Shown here one piece after another: positions 17,213-25,273 of a stretch of DNA of 64,000 nucleotides. The notes beneath the pieces were generated by a model. It was not told where the DNA came from. It saw only the letters and a list, made by a program, of their open reading frames with translations, and searched no databases. The stretch is from Marinirhabdus gelatinilytica (GTDB taxonomy: Bacteria; Bacteroidota; Bacteroidia; Flavobacteriales; Flavobacteriaceae). The stretch is taken from assembly GCF_003353425.1 (NCBI RefSeq), contig NZ_QRAO01000001.1, positions 558,001-622,000 on the forward strand. The letters run 5' to 3'. The position numbers were made by a program, and so were the translations under genes. How positions within the stretch are numbered: position 1 is the first letter of the stretch; each line of letters begins with the position of its first letter.

Positions 17213-17569
17213 ATGGCAAGGGACCAAATTTTGAAAGAACGCTGGGAGGCACTGGTATCGCAGTTGAGCAACCGCTTTGCCGATGGGGAGCCTCTGGATC
17301 TGGATGCCATTATCTACTTGGTTGGGGTACAAGAGCTGGGGCAGTTGCACCGTAAGTTCAAAAAAGATGAAAAAATAAACCTCATGCATATTGCCATTTG
17401 CCGCTTACTGGAGCCATTTGGGTATTATGAGTTCGATTTTTATGATGAACAGGGCTGGCCACATTACAAAGTGCTGGAACAATTACCGCCATTAAAAGCT
17501 GGAGAACAAGCTGTTTTGATGAAAGAAGCCATTGTTCAGTATTTTATTGAGAATGAAGTGATATCCTAA
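17213..17569 (+). CDS. Conserved hypothetical protein upstream of pheS
   Basis: This 118-residue soluble protein has no signal peptide or membrane segment. Its visible features are RWEALVSQLSNRFADGEPLD, an amphipathic helix region, LMHIAICRLLEPFGYYEFDF and YDEQGWPHYKVLEQLPPL. I recognise no catalytic motif and assign no function. The aromatic-rich central portion suggests a compact alpha/beta fold. It has its own promoter, and a short palindrome and another -7 box separate it from pheS, so the two genes need not be co-transcribed. Confidence 0.78.
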   Translation: MARDQILKERWEALVSQLSNRFADGEPLDLDAIIYLVGVQELGQLHRKFKKDEKINLMHIAICRLLEPFGYYEFDFYDEQGWPHYKVLEQLPPLKAGEQAVLMKEAIVQYFIENEVIS

Positions 17570-17590
17570 CCCAAGTATATAATTCCCAAC

Positions 17591-17630
17591 ACCGCAATGC
17601 GGTAAGTTTTGTGGAGTTTCCGTAATTTTG
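17591..17630 (+). promoter_or_regulatory. -7 box and upstream palindrome before pheS
   Basis: A perfect -7 box TAATTTTG is at 17623-17630. A palindrome ACCGCAATGCGGT (17591-17603) occupies the place of the expected -33 element, where no TTTG is seen at the right spacing. The start would be near 17634, about 44 nt before the ATG. Confidence 0.5.
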
Positions 17631-17677
17631 CCCATTCATAAATTAAAACGTTCATAAATTGTGTGCGTAACCGAAAT

Positions 17678-18697
17678 ATGATAGAGAAGATTAAAGAACA
17701 TATTGCCCAAGTTGAAGCGTTCAACACGACCAATCCAGACGAGATAGAGCAGTTTCGTATTAAATATTTGGGGCAAAAAGGATTGCTGAAAGATTTTTTT
17801 GCTGAATTCAAGAACGTTCCCAACGAACAAAAAAAGGAATTTGGACAAACTATAAACACGCTTAAAAGTAAAGCCCAGGATAAAGTAAACACCCTAAAGG
17901 AAGCCCTAGAGAATACCGAAGAAACCAAAGGGGTTTATGGAGACCTTTCCCGCCCTGGAGAACCTTTCCAGTTAGGGTCCCGCCATCCTATCTCTATTGT
18001 GAAGAACAAAATCGTGAACATCTTTTCACGAATAGGTTTTAATGTTTCTGAAGGTCCTGAAATTGAAGATGACTGGCACAATTTTACAGCCCTTAATTTA
18101 CCCGAATATCACCCAGCACGTGACATGCAGGACACGTTTTTTATACAGACCAACCCTGACGTACTGCTGCGTACGCACACCTCTTCGGTACAGGTGCGTT
18201 ATATGGAAAACAACAAACCTCCCATACGTACCATTTCCCCGGGGCGCGTGTATAGAAACGAAGCTATCTCTGCTAGGTCGCATTGTTTTTTCCATCAAGT
18301 AGAAGGTTTGTACGTGGACAAGGGTGTGAGCTTTGCAGATTTAAAGCAAACCTTACAATATTTTACTACTGAGCTCTTCGGAAAGTCAAAAATTAGATTG
18401 CGCCCTTCGTATTTTCCCTTCACCGAACCAAGTGCCGAAGTAGATGTTTACTGGGGACTTGAAACCGAAACCGATTATAAAATGACCAAGGGGACGGGCT
18501 GGCTGGAAATCATGGGTTGCGGTATGGTAGATCCCAATGTGCTGGAAAATTGCGGCATTGACAGTAGTGAATATTCAGGTTTTGCCTTCGGAATGGGGAT
18601 AGACCGTATTGCACTTTTGTTGCACCAAATTCCAGACATTAGGATGTTGAGCGAGAACGATATTCGTTTCTTGGAGCAGTTCAAAAGTGCAGATTAG
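17678..18697 (+). CDS. pheS: Phenylalanine-tRNA ligase alpha subunit
   Basis: This 339-residue subunit has the N-terminal coiled-coil arm (residues 1-90) followed by the class II catalytic core. Landmarks are FQLGSRHPISIVKNKIVNIF, GPEIEDDWHNFTALNLPEYH-PARDMQDTF, motif 2-like ISPGRVYRNEAISARSHCFF and motif 3 GFAFGMGIDRIALLLHQIPD. It charges tRNA-Phe together with the beta subunit, which is not in this window. I chose the ATG at 17678 (MIEKIKEHIAQVEAFN); a GTG at 17663 is also in frame. Length is normal. Confidence 0.97.
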   Translation: MIEKIKEHIAQVEAFNTTNPDEIEQFRIKYLGQKGLLKDFFAEFKNVPNEQKKEFGQTINTLKSKAQDKVNTLKEALENTEETKGVYGDLSRPGEPFQLGSRHPISIVKNKIVNIFSRIGFNVSEGPEIEDDWHNFTALNLPEYHPARDMQDTFFIQTNPDVLLRTHTSSVQVRYMENNKPPIRTISPGRVYRNEAISARSHCFFHQVEGLYVDKGVSFADLKQTLQYFTTELFGKSKIRLRPSYFPFTEPSAEVDVYWGLETETDYKMTKGTGWLEIMGCGMVDPNVLENCGIDSSEYSGFAFGMGIDRIALLLHQIPDIRMLSENDIRFLEQFKSAD

Positions 18698-18789
18698 CCT
18701 TGTTTACTTAGGTGCAATTGTAATATAAACCCATACTTTCGTTAAAGATCACTGAGCAACCTTTATGGTTGGATTTTCAAAAAAATAAT

Positions 18790-19185
18790 ATGAAGAGGGA
18801 TATTGAAATACCTGTGGTTAAGGATGTTTACGTAGCAGCGGTTTACGAATTTAATGAAGAATACAATACCCACGACTGGAACATATACCTAATCAATAAC
18901 GGGAATGCACCTATAGACACCGTTTTGGTGGTGATGCAGGGATATGATGAAAAGGATATGACGGCTCCCATGCGAAAATCCATTGCCGTGGTTCCCGCCA
19001 AAGGATTTGCCAAGCTGGAATATATAGATGAGAGTGTTTTTAAACTGGACAACTTTTTTACCATCACCTACTTTTTGGATAACAAAATGTACGACAAACG
19101 CTTTGAGTTACCACGGTTTTCAATTACCCGAGACAATGCTGTGGACCTTCCTGTTTTAGGGGAAAAAGGGGTATTGGCTAGGTGA
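18790..19185 (+). CDS. Conserved hypothetical protein downstream of pheS
   Basis: From the ATG at 18790 this is a 131-residue soluble protein. The visible features are VVKDVYVAAVYEFNEEYNTH, HDWNIYLINNGNAPIDTVLV and a beta-rich body ending RFSITRDNAVDLPVLGEKG. The alternation of hydrophobic and polar residues fits an immunoglobulin-like or beta-sandwich domain. I do not recognise the family. It is convergent with gpsA: the stop codons are one base apart, with no terminator between them. The gene is likely real because of its codon use and the pheS association, but the function is unknown. Confidence 0.78.
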   Translation: MKRDIEIPVVKDVYVAAVYEFNEEYNTHDWNIYLINNGNAPIDTVLVVMQGYDEKDMTAPMRKSIAVVPAKGFAKLEYIDESVFKLDNFFTITYFLDNKMYDKRFELPRFSITRDNAVDLPVLGEKGVLAR

Positions 19186-19186
19186 T

Positions 19187-20191
19187 TTAATTTAACTTTT
19201 CCGTTAATTTTTCCATCACTTTTTTAGGATCTTTTCCTTCATATAAAATGCTGTAGACTGCATTTATAATAGGAGTTTTGGCTTTCTTTTTCTTTTTGGC
19301 CTGGTTTAGCTCGTAGGCACTTTTGGTGGCATAATAGCCTTCGGCCACCATGTTCATTTCCATCTGTGCACTTTTTACGGTATAGCCTTTCCCGATCATG
19401 TTTCCGAAGAGACGGTTTCGGCTAAAGGTGGAGTAACCCGTTACCAACAAATCTCCTAAATAAGCAGAACCGTTAATGTCCCGTTTCATTTTATGAACCC
19501 TTTTTACATAGCGCTTCATCTCCCGTATGGCATTGCTCATCAACACACTCTGAAAGTTGTCACCGTACCCCAACCCATGGGCAATCCCCGCAGCAAGTGC
19601 ATAAATGTTCTTGAGCATAGCAGCATATTCGGCACCAATAATGTCGTCGCTAGTGGTACATTTTATGTAATCGCACCGTAGGGCATTTGCCACGATTTCG
19701 GCTTTTTCATTATCTGCACAGGCAATGGTGAGATAGGAGAGACGTTCCAGTGCAACTTCTTCTGCATGACAGGGACCGGTGATCACACCAATATTTTTGA
19801 AAGGTATCTTGTAATGTGTGTAAAAATGGTCCCCTACGATCAAGCTACTTTCAGGGACTATCCCCTTTATGGCCGAAAAAATAACCTTACCCTCAAGGGA
19901 TTCGGTCAATTTTCCTAGTTCGGAATGTATAAATGCTGAAGGAATCACGAATACAAGATAATCGGCATAAGCGACCATCTCGTTAATATCGTTGCTCAAT
20001 TTCAGCTTTTCGGGATGAAACTCTACCGAAGACAGATAGTTGGGATTGTGCTGTTCTTTTTTTATATGCTCCAGTGCATACACACTACGCATGTACCAAC
20101 CCACTTCTTCAAGGTTTTCACAGAGCATCTTTACAATGGCCGTGGCCCAGCTCCCGCCTCCAATTACAGCAAATTTTGGTTGGTTGGTCAT
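19187..20191 (-). CDS. gpsA: Glycerol-3-phosphate dehydrogenase [NAD(P)+]
   Basis: The 334-residue enzyme reduces dihydroxyacetone phosphate to glycerol 3-phosphate for phospholipid synthesis. The dinucleotide-binding site is AVIGGGSWATAIVKML at the N-terminus. Further signatures are FVIPSAFIHSELG, SAIKGIV, the active-site GPCHAEEVA and AAMLKNIYALAAGIAHGLGYGDN, and DLLVTGYSTFSRNRLFG. The C-terminus is Lys-rich (AKKKKKAKTPIINAVYSIL). Length is typical and there is no signal peptide. It is transcribed alone, convergent with the preceding gene. Confidence 0.97.
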   Translation of the reverse strand: MTNQPKFAVIGGGSWATAIVKMLCENLEEVGWYMRSVYALEHIKKEQHNPNYLSSVEFHPEKLKLSNDINEMVAYADYLVFVIPSAFIHSELGKLTESLEGKVIFSAIKGIVPESSLIVGDHFYTHYKIPFKNIGVITGPCHAEEVALERLSYLTIACADNEKAEIVANALRCDYIKCTTSDDIIGAEYAAMLKNIYALAAGIAHGLGYGDNFQSVLMSNAIREMKRYVKRVHKMKRDINGSAYLGDLLVTGYSTFSRNRLFGNMIGKGYTVKSAQMEMNMVAEGYYATKSAYELNQAKKKKKAKTPIINAVYSILYEGKDPKKVMEKLTEKLN

Positions 20192-20402
20192 AGTGTATTG
20201 TTTTAATTACATTTCAGCAATCATATATTCATTTAAGCCTTACTGCCCATGTGCAGGGCATTAAGGGATGACTAAAATACGGAAAATAAAAGGCTAGGTA
20301 AAACGCTGAAATTCAATTTAATAAAACTTTGGCACGTTTTTAGATTTTCTGTAACCATCAATCGCCTTCAGTATTTAGTTCTGAAGCATAAAACGAACGG
20401 TT

Positions 20403-21323
20403 ATGAGAGTCTTGAAAATTTTATTTGGTTTTGCCCTTTTGGCAACAGTATTTGTTTCCTGTCACGTAGAAGAGGTGGTGGTAGTGGAAGATCCCTATAT
20501 AGATCCAGCCCCATCCATTACATTAAACCAGCTGCTCAATACCTACGAGCTATGGTATGTGGACATAAACCGCTCCAATGCTTCTGGACAAATTCCTTTT
20601 ATGCAAATAGCCTTTACGCTTTCCTTTAGGAATGGCGATGTGTTGGCAAACAACAACTTGGTGGGCATAGGTGACCAAGGGTACGGCTTTGGGATACCGG
20701 TAGGATTTTACGATGCGTACGATTTTGTATTGGATATTTCGCACGATATAGACGGATTTGTAACCTTTGATGTTACCCAATTGAACGATACCGAAATAGA
20801 ACTCTACAACCCAGATCTAGGGCTCCGCTATGTTTTGGTCGGGTACCAAAGAAGCAATTTTGACTACGACCTCTTGTTCTACGAGAACATACATTATTTT
20901 GTCCAGGAATATACTGCTTGGGAAAAATTTTCGACCATGGGCGGCGCTCCTAACGAATTTGATTACGAGCATTTCCTTCAGTTCTTGCCCGGTGGAGGTG
21001 ATGGGAATTTCCAGAGCTCTCAGGATCCTGTGGGAAGCAACGTGTATAACCTATACTGGTATTACACAGGGGTTTATAATGTAGACGATGTGCCCGGAAA
21101 TGCTTATTTGAAATATTTAACACTCGATTACGATTATCTGGGCAATGAATACTTTGAATTGAACGTTATAAATGACAACACCATAGAATTGTTCCATGAA
21201 ACATCGGGAACAGTCTACACCTTTAAGGGCAGAGGGTATATTGAATACAAGAGTGGAAGGGGCAAATTAAGAATTCCCAAAGCTACAATAGAAAAGAAAA
21301 TGAAGAAAATCTCTTCCATATAG
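20403..21323 (+). CDS. Lipoprotein of unknown function
   Basis: This 306-residue product has a lipoprotein signal: MRVLKILFGFALLATVFVSC, with Cys-20 as the lipidation site, followed by HVEEVVVVEDPY. The mature part contains ITLNQLLNTYELWYVDINRS, a run of Asp/Tyr-rich beta segments, GNVYNLYWYYTGVYNVD-like repeats, and a basic end. The two halves each have a segment of the form D-I-D/Y-x-N-x-E-x-E-L, suggesting two related beta domains. The nadD gene lies convergent downstream. Homologues at this position have at times been named after nadD by neighbour, which the sequence does not support. No function is assigned. Confidence 0.82.
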   Translation: MRVLKILFGFALLATVFVSCHVEEVVVVEDPYIDPAPSITLNQLLNTYELWYVDINRSNASGQIPFMQIAFTLSFRNGDVLANNNLVGIGDQGYGFGIPVGFYDAYDFVLDISHDIDGFVTFDVTQLNDTEIELYNPDLGLRYVLVGYQRSNFDYDLLFYENIHYFVQEYTAWEKFSTMGGAPNEFDYEHFLQFLPGGGDGNFQSSQDPVGSNVYNLYWYYTGVYNVDDVPGNAYLKYLTLDYDYLGNEYFELNVINDNTIELFHETSGTVYTFKGRGYIEYKSGRGKLRIPKATIEKKMKKISSI

Positions 21324-21380
21324 ACCCACAAGCGGGTTTAGAGAACTATAAAATATTGAAAACTTTTTTGGTTGGTTATG

Positions 21381-21422
21381 ACCGCCCCGAAATTCGATCT
21401 TGAATGTAGGGGCGGTTTTTTA
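21381..21422 (+). terminator. Intrinsic terminator
   Basis: ACCGCCCC (21381-21388) pairs with GGGGCGGT (21409-21416), followed by T residues. It serves the lipoprotein gene. Confidence 0.87.
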
Positions 21423-21432
21423 TTTGGACGTT

Positions 21433-21490
21433 CCCGAGCGGTCGCTCGGTCGGGCTTTCAGCAGTACACGGTACTTTGCTTCAATCCCTA
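21433..21490. repeat. GC-rich palindromic intergenic element
   Basis: CCGAGCG (21434-21440) pairs with CGCTCGG (21443-21449) and is followed by GGGCTTTCAGCAGTACACGG and a tail running to the nadD stop. It is richer in GC than its surroundings and looks like a member of an interspersed flavobacterial repeat family. Only one copy is in the window. Confidence 0.5.
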
Positions 21491-21499
21491 ACGCAAGGA

Positions 21500-22141
21500 C
21501 TACCTATAGAAATTCATCTCATCCAGATATTCCCAAACATTCTGTGGGAGCATGGGACGGATGTTCTTGTCTTCTTTGATTGCTTTCCTGATAAATGTAG
21601 AAGAAAGCTCCATAATGGGGGCTTTTACCAAACGTATAGTTGGATGTTCAGCAGACACTCCCTTGGCTCCTTCAGGGTGGGATTTACCAGTAGTTTCCCC
21701 CTTGAGGGGGGCTAGGGGGGTGTTCACCCTTGGGTACACAAAGATTTCATACCGATCCAGGATAACCTCGTAGTTTTTCCATTTGTGAAGGTTCTTTAAA
21801 TTGTCCTCACCCATAATGAGGCAGAATTGCTGCCGGGGATACTTTTCATCCAGCACAGCAAGTGTGTTTACGGTATAGTTTGGTTGCGGAAGGTCGAACT
21901 CTACTTTACTGGATTTGATTTTGGGATATTCTTCCAGCGCAATATCTACCATAGCAATGCGGTGGTGATTGTCCAACAAGGTACTTTTCTTCTTATGTGG
22001 GTTGTGTGGGGTAACCACCATCCACACCTCGTCAAGACCACCAAACTCTACCATATGGTTTGCAATGGTAAGGTGCCCTACATGGATTGGGTTAAAAGTA
22101 CCAAAATAGAGGCCTATCTTTTTATTCTTCTTCGGTGACAT
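21500..22141 (-). CDS. nadD: Nicotinate-nucleotide adenylyltransferase with an internal insertion
   Basis: The 213-residue enzyme makes nicotinate adenine dinucleotide from NaMN and ATP. The nucleotidyltransferase motif is GLYFGTFNPIHVGHLTIANH near the N-terminus; the second motif is ELSSTFIRKAIKE near residues 178-190. Between them, residues of about 139-166 (NTPLAPLKGETTGKSHPEGA and following) do not look like NadD. They are encoded by a GC-rich repeat-like stretch at 21644-21727 with internal palindromes. The insertion preserves the frame and sits in a surface-loop region before the ISSTxxR-type motif, so the enzyme may stay active. The start overlaps gmk by 20 nt. Confidence 0.93.
   Translation of the reverse strand: MSPKKNKKIGLYFGTFNPIHVGHLTIANHMVEFGGLDEVWMVVTPHNPHKKKSTLLDNHHRIAMVDIALEEYPKIKSSKVEFDLPQPNYTVNTLAVLDEKYPRQQFCLIMGEDNLKNLHKWKNYEVILDRYEIFVYPRVNTPLAPLKGETTGKSHPEGAKGVSAEHPTIRLVKAPIMELSSTFIRKAIKEDKNIRPMLPQNVWEYLDEMNFYR
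21644..21727. repeat. Palindromic repeat-like insert inside nadD
   Basis: The stretch contains CCCCC-TTGA-GGGGG (21697-21710) followed by CTAGGGGGG, and CCTTGGCTCCTTCAGGG. This is typical of intergenic filler but here is translated as about 28 residues of NadD. Confidence 0.6.
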
Positions 22142-22736
22142 CGTTAAAAATGGGTTTTGCGATGTGCTCTGCCACTAAGTCTTCAGCTTCTTCAAGCGCG
22201 TGCTGCAAATCGTCGTTCTCGATTATAAAATCGAAGCGTGGTGCCGTGGCCATCTCTACACTCGCTTTAGCTATGCGTATGTTTATCTTTTCCTCACTTT
22301 CGGTAGAGCGTTTTTTTAAGCGTATCTTCAGCTCTTCTACACTAGGGGGTTTTATGAAAACTGCTAGTGTACGTTCGGGATATTTCTTTTTAATGCGAAG
22401 GCCCCCCACTACATCAATATCAAAAATAACGTTCTTTCCTTTTGCCCAAATACGTTCTACTTCGCTATAAAGGGTCCCGTAGAAGTTGTCGCGGTACACT
22501 TCTTCCCACTCCAGGAATTCATCATTTTTCATCTTTTGCTTAAAATCCTCTATGGATAAGAAATAGTAGTCTTTCCCGTGCTCTTCTTCTCCTCGTGGAG
22601 CTCTTGAGGTTGCAGAGACGGAGAATTCCAGATTAAGTTCCTCTACACTCAGCAAATGGCGTACAATGGTAGTTTTGCCACTTCCCGAAGGTGCTGAGAA
22701 TACTATAAGTTTTCCTCCTTTTTGTGATGTTGTCAT
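22122..22736 (-). CDS. gmk: Guanylate kinase
   Basis: This 204-residue enzyme phosphorylates GMP to GDP. The P-loop is SAPSGSGKTTIVRHLLS near the N-terminus. The GMP-binding region is SVSATSRAPRGEEEHGKDYY-F, and the lid region contains VFIKPPSVEELKIRLKKRST. DIDVVGG is the Walker B-like strand. Length is standard. The nadD start lies within its 3' end (20-nt overlap), so the two nucleotide-metabolism genes are coupled, as in other Flavobacteriaceae. yicC lies 116 bp upstream on the same strand, with no recognisable feature in the gap. Confidence 0.97.
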   Translation of the reverse strand: MTTSQKGGKLIVFSAPSGSGKTTIVRHLLSVEELNLEFSVSATSRAPRGEEEHGKDYYFLSIEDFKQKMKNDEFLEWEEVYRDNFYGTLYSEVERIWAKGKNVIFDIDVVGGLRIKKKYPERTLAVFIKPPSVEELKIRLKKRSTESEEKINIRIAKASVEMATAPRFDFIIENDDLQHALEEAEDLVAEHIAKPIFNDVTEEE

Positions 22737-22852
22737 ATTTTCAATTCTGTAAAATTGAGCGTTCTATTTTTTTAAACATTTATATTAACCAAGAGACTGA
22801 GTGTACAAGTAAAGGCACTCAACTCAGTAACCTAAAAACTCAATCAACTTTT

Positions 22853-23710
22853 TTACAGTACATTGAGTGCCTGTTCTTTTATTTTTTCGAGTTCGTCCTT
22901 CATTTGTACCACGAGTTGCTGCATTGGGGCAAAATTGCTCTTGGAGCCTATGGTGTTGATCTCCCGACCTATTTCTTGAGAGATGAAGCCTAATTTCTTT
23001 CCGTTACTATCCTTAGAGTTTATGGCTTCCCGAAAATAATTCAAGTGGTTTTGAAGTCTTACTTTTTCTTCGGTGATGTCGTATTTTTCAAGATAATAGA
23101 TAAGTTCTTGCTCAAAGCGGTTTTCGTCCACTTTTTCTTCCAATTCGCTCACGGCATTGCGCAATCGTTCTTTTACATTTTCTATTCTGGTGGCGTCTAT
23201 CGCAATCACTTCATTGAGCAACCTTTCAATAGCGTCTATTCGCTCCAAAAAGTCTTTATTCAATACTTCGCCTTCATCAGTTCGGTAAGTATTTATTTCT
23301 TTCAGCGCAGTTTGGACTGCTTTTAAAATTTCAGCAAACTCACCTTCGTCAATCTCTTCGCGTTCAGTCTTTAGGGCATCGGGCATGCGTACGGCCATTT
23401 TGAGGAGCTCGGTCTCATCGCCATTTACCACTGCTTTTAATTGGTTAATATATTCGTTCACTACGGCTTGGTTCACCTTGGTAGTGGTTTCTTCTCCCGT
23501 CATCTCAATATAAAGGTTAAAATCTACCTTTCCTCGTTTTAGGGAGTTTGCCAACAAATTCCGAATCTCTAGCTCCTTTTCACGATATGACGAAGGCACC
23601 CGGGCATTTATGTCCAGATTTTTACTGTTGAGCGATTTTATCTCTACTGTTATTTTTTTGGTGGCAAGCTGGATGATATGCTTCCCGTAACCGGTCATGG
23701 ATTGGATCAT
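22853..23710 (-). CDS. YicC family endoribonuclease
   Basis: The 285-residue protein starts with the family signature MIQSMTGYGKHIIQLATKKI and contains EIKSLNSKNLDINARVPSSY. The conserved C-terminal block includes ENRFEQELIYYLEKYDITEE, LQNHLNYFREAI and GKKLGFISQEIGREINTIGS. YicC proteins act as endoribonucleases in other bacteria. The gene precedes gmk and nadD in the same direction, a very common arrangement with gmk. There is no signal peptide. A -7 box lies 17 nt upstream of the start. Confidence 0.95.
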   Translation of the reverse strand: MIQSMTGYGKHIIQLATKKITVEIKSLNSKNLDINARVPSSYREKELEIRNLLANSLKRGKVDFNLYIEMTGEETTTKVNQAVVNEYINQLKAVVNGDETELLKMAVRMPDALKTEREEIDEGEFAEILKAVQTALKEINTYRTDEGEVLNKDFLERIDAIERLLNEVIAIDATRIENVKERLRNAVSELEEKVDENRFEQELIYYLEKYDITEEKVRLQNHLNYFREAINSKDSNGKKLGFISQEIGREINTIGSKSNFAPMQQLVVQMKDELEKIKEQALNVL

Positions 23711-23726
23711 ACGTCAAGATTTGGTG

Positions 23727-23734
23727 CAAAGATA
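23727..23734 (-). promoter_or_regulatory. -7 box upstream of yicC
   Basis: The minus strand reads TATCTTTG, a perfect TAnnTTTG. The -33 element is weak. Predicted leader is about 13 nt. Confidence 0.45.
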
Positions 23735-23757
23735 CGCATTTGTAACCCTTTGCTACT

Positions 23758-24111
23758 TTACTTAGGGTTTCCCTTTTTGTCGAAATATTTGTTGAGGTAC
23801 ACTTCGGTAGCTGGGATTATGGCAACGATAACTATGGTATGTATAATAATACTTACTAAAAGATTATGCTTCGGGTATAGAAAATACCCAAAGAGAGGAA
23901 GCCCCAAGCAATACAGCTGCCAAATGAACATAGTGGATAAGCTATAGTCATTTGCGGCCCGCCATACTTTTTCGTTGGCCATAGATCGTTTTGTGCGGTA
24001 GCCATATAACCAATTTATTTTCTTGGGCGGATTTTTCTTGAAAATATAGGCCAGCAGTACCATAAAAGCTATATAGCCAAGGCCAACCCAAAGTTGCGAT
24101 TCATTGTCCAT
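23758..24111 (-). CDS. SdpI-family membrane protein
   Basis: This 117-residue protein has three or four membrane helices (LWVGLGYIAFMVLLAYIFK; MFIWQLYCLGLPLFGYFLY; LLVSIIIHTIVIVAIIPATE). Between the first two is INWLYGYRTKRSMANEKVWR-AANDYS, the hallmark of the SdpI/YhfL family. In Bacillus, SdpI gives immunity to the SdpC killing factor, but many homologues are stand-alone and their role is unknown. No toxin gene is nearby. It overlaps the 3' end of the YheT-like hydrolase gene by 11 nt, so the two are coupled. Confidence 0.85.
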   Translation of the reverse strand: MDNESQLWVGLGYIAFMVLLAYIFKKNPPKKINWLYGYRTKRSMANEKVWRAANDYSLSTMFIWQLYCLGLPLFGYFLYPKHNLLVSIIIHTIVIVAIIPATEVYLNKYFDKKGNPK

Positions 24112-25060
24112 TTATAAACTCTACTGTTCTTTTTTCTGAATAATATACCCTATTGGTTTCATGAAATCCAACATGTCCCCCATGTTTGGGAGTTTCAAGA
24201 TAAATATTCTTATGGTTATTTGCAATTCCATAGGGATAGCATTCTTGCGATAAAAAACTGTCATTCTTAGCATTTAAAATAAGCACGGGCACCATTATCT
24301 TGGGTAAATACTGTAGGCTACTACTTTGTTCATAATAATCATACGCATCCTTGAAACCATGTGCTTTGGCCGTGTACAGGTTATCAAAATCCAACAAGTT
24401 TTGAATCTTGCTCAATTCTCCGGCATTCATCGCATCCGGAAAATTGGGCATTTTCCTTTTGTATTTTTTTCGGAGGTCTTTAATAAAGGTCTTACTATAC
24501 ACTAGGTTTTCAAATTTAATGAGTTGTTCCAAAGCACCTCGCAGGTAAAGGGGAGCAGAAATGGCGACTCCACTTTTTACCTGTGCAGGTAAGTTGTCCC
24601 GTTCACCCAGGTATTTTAGCAGCACGTTGCCTCCCAAGCTAAACCCAATTAATGTAATTTCTTTATAATCGTAACATTGCAATATGTGGTCTATAAGTTC
24701 GGTGAGATCATCTGTCCTTCCAGAATTATAAGATAGGTACAGTCTGTTATCTTCGCCGCTACAGCCCCGGTGGTTCATTGCTGCAATATCCCAGCCATTC
24801 TCTGTCAAAACCTTTGCTTGTCCTTTTATATAGACCCTTTGGGCGTTGCCCTCCAGCCCGTGCAAGAGGATGGCTACTTTATGGCTCTTATCTCTAGAAT
24901 AGGACCAATCTACATCTATAAAATCACCATCGCTCAATTCTAGCCGTTCCCTTTTTTGCAATACCCTTGGCACAGGCCGTAGCTTGGCCGAATAGATCGT
25001 TGCAAAATGGCCATTTTTAAAAAGACCTTTTGCTTTATATGGTGAAAATACATTGGGCAT
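24101..25060 (-). CDS. YheT-family alpha/beta hydrolase
   Basis: The 319-residue protein has the YheT-type opening KGLFKNGHFATIYSAKLRPV and an alpha/beta-hydrolase core: ILLHGLEGNAQRVYIKG (oxyanion region), MNHRGCSGEDN, the nucleophile elbow GFSLGGNVLLKYLG with its Ser, ILNAKNDSF carrying the acid Asp, and HGGHVGF with the catalytic His. The triad is thus complete. Substrates of this family are not settled; carboxylester hydrolysis is likely. The protein has no signal peptide. The SdpI-like gene follows with an 11-nt overlap. Confidence 0.92.
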   Translation of the reverse strand: MPNVFSPYKAKGLFKNGHFATIYSAKLRPVPRVLQKRERLELSDGDFIDVDWSYSRDKSHKVAILLHGLEGNAQRVYIKGQAKVLTENGWDIAAMNHRGCSGEDNRLYLSYNSGRTDDLTELIDHILQCYDYKEITLIGFSLGGNVLLKYLGERDNLPAQVKSGVAISAPLYLRGALEQLIKFENLVYSKTFIKDLRKKYKRKMPNFPDAMNAGELSKIQNLLDFDNLYTAKAHGFKDAYDYYEQSSSLQYLPKIMVPVLILNAKNDSFLSQECYPYGIANNHKNIYLETPKHGGHVGFHETNRVYYSEKRTVEFINGQ

Positions 25061-25273
25061 AAATGTGCTGTAAAACAGAACAGCTAAAATACAAGTTTAC
25101 TATTGTATAGAACAACCCTTTATTAGCTTCAAGATGGCACCTTTTTTAGGACTATTGTAACACATGCTCACAATCTTTTCTAAATTATTTTTTTTGATGC
25201 CCTAGTTTCGATATTATCATACATAACAACAAATAGTTGTATTAGGATATAATAACAAACAAAAAAAGAAGCT

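Noticed and set aside
23758-24111. Toxin-immunity locus around the SdpI homologue
   Set aside because: No SdpC-like toxin or SdpR-like regulator is near; the gene is coupled to a hydrolase instead.
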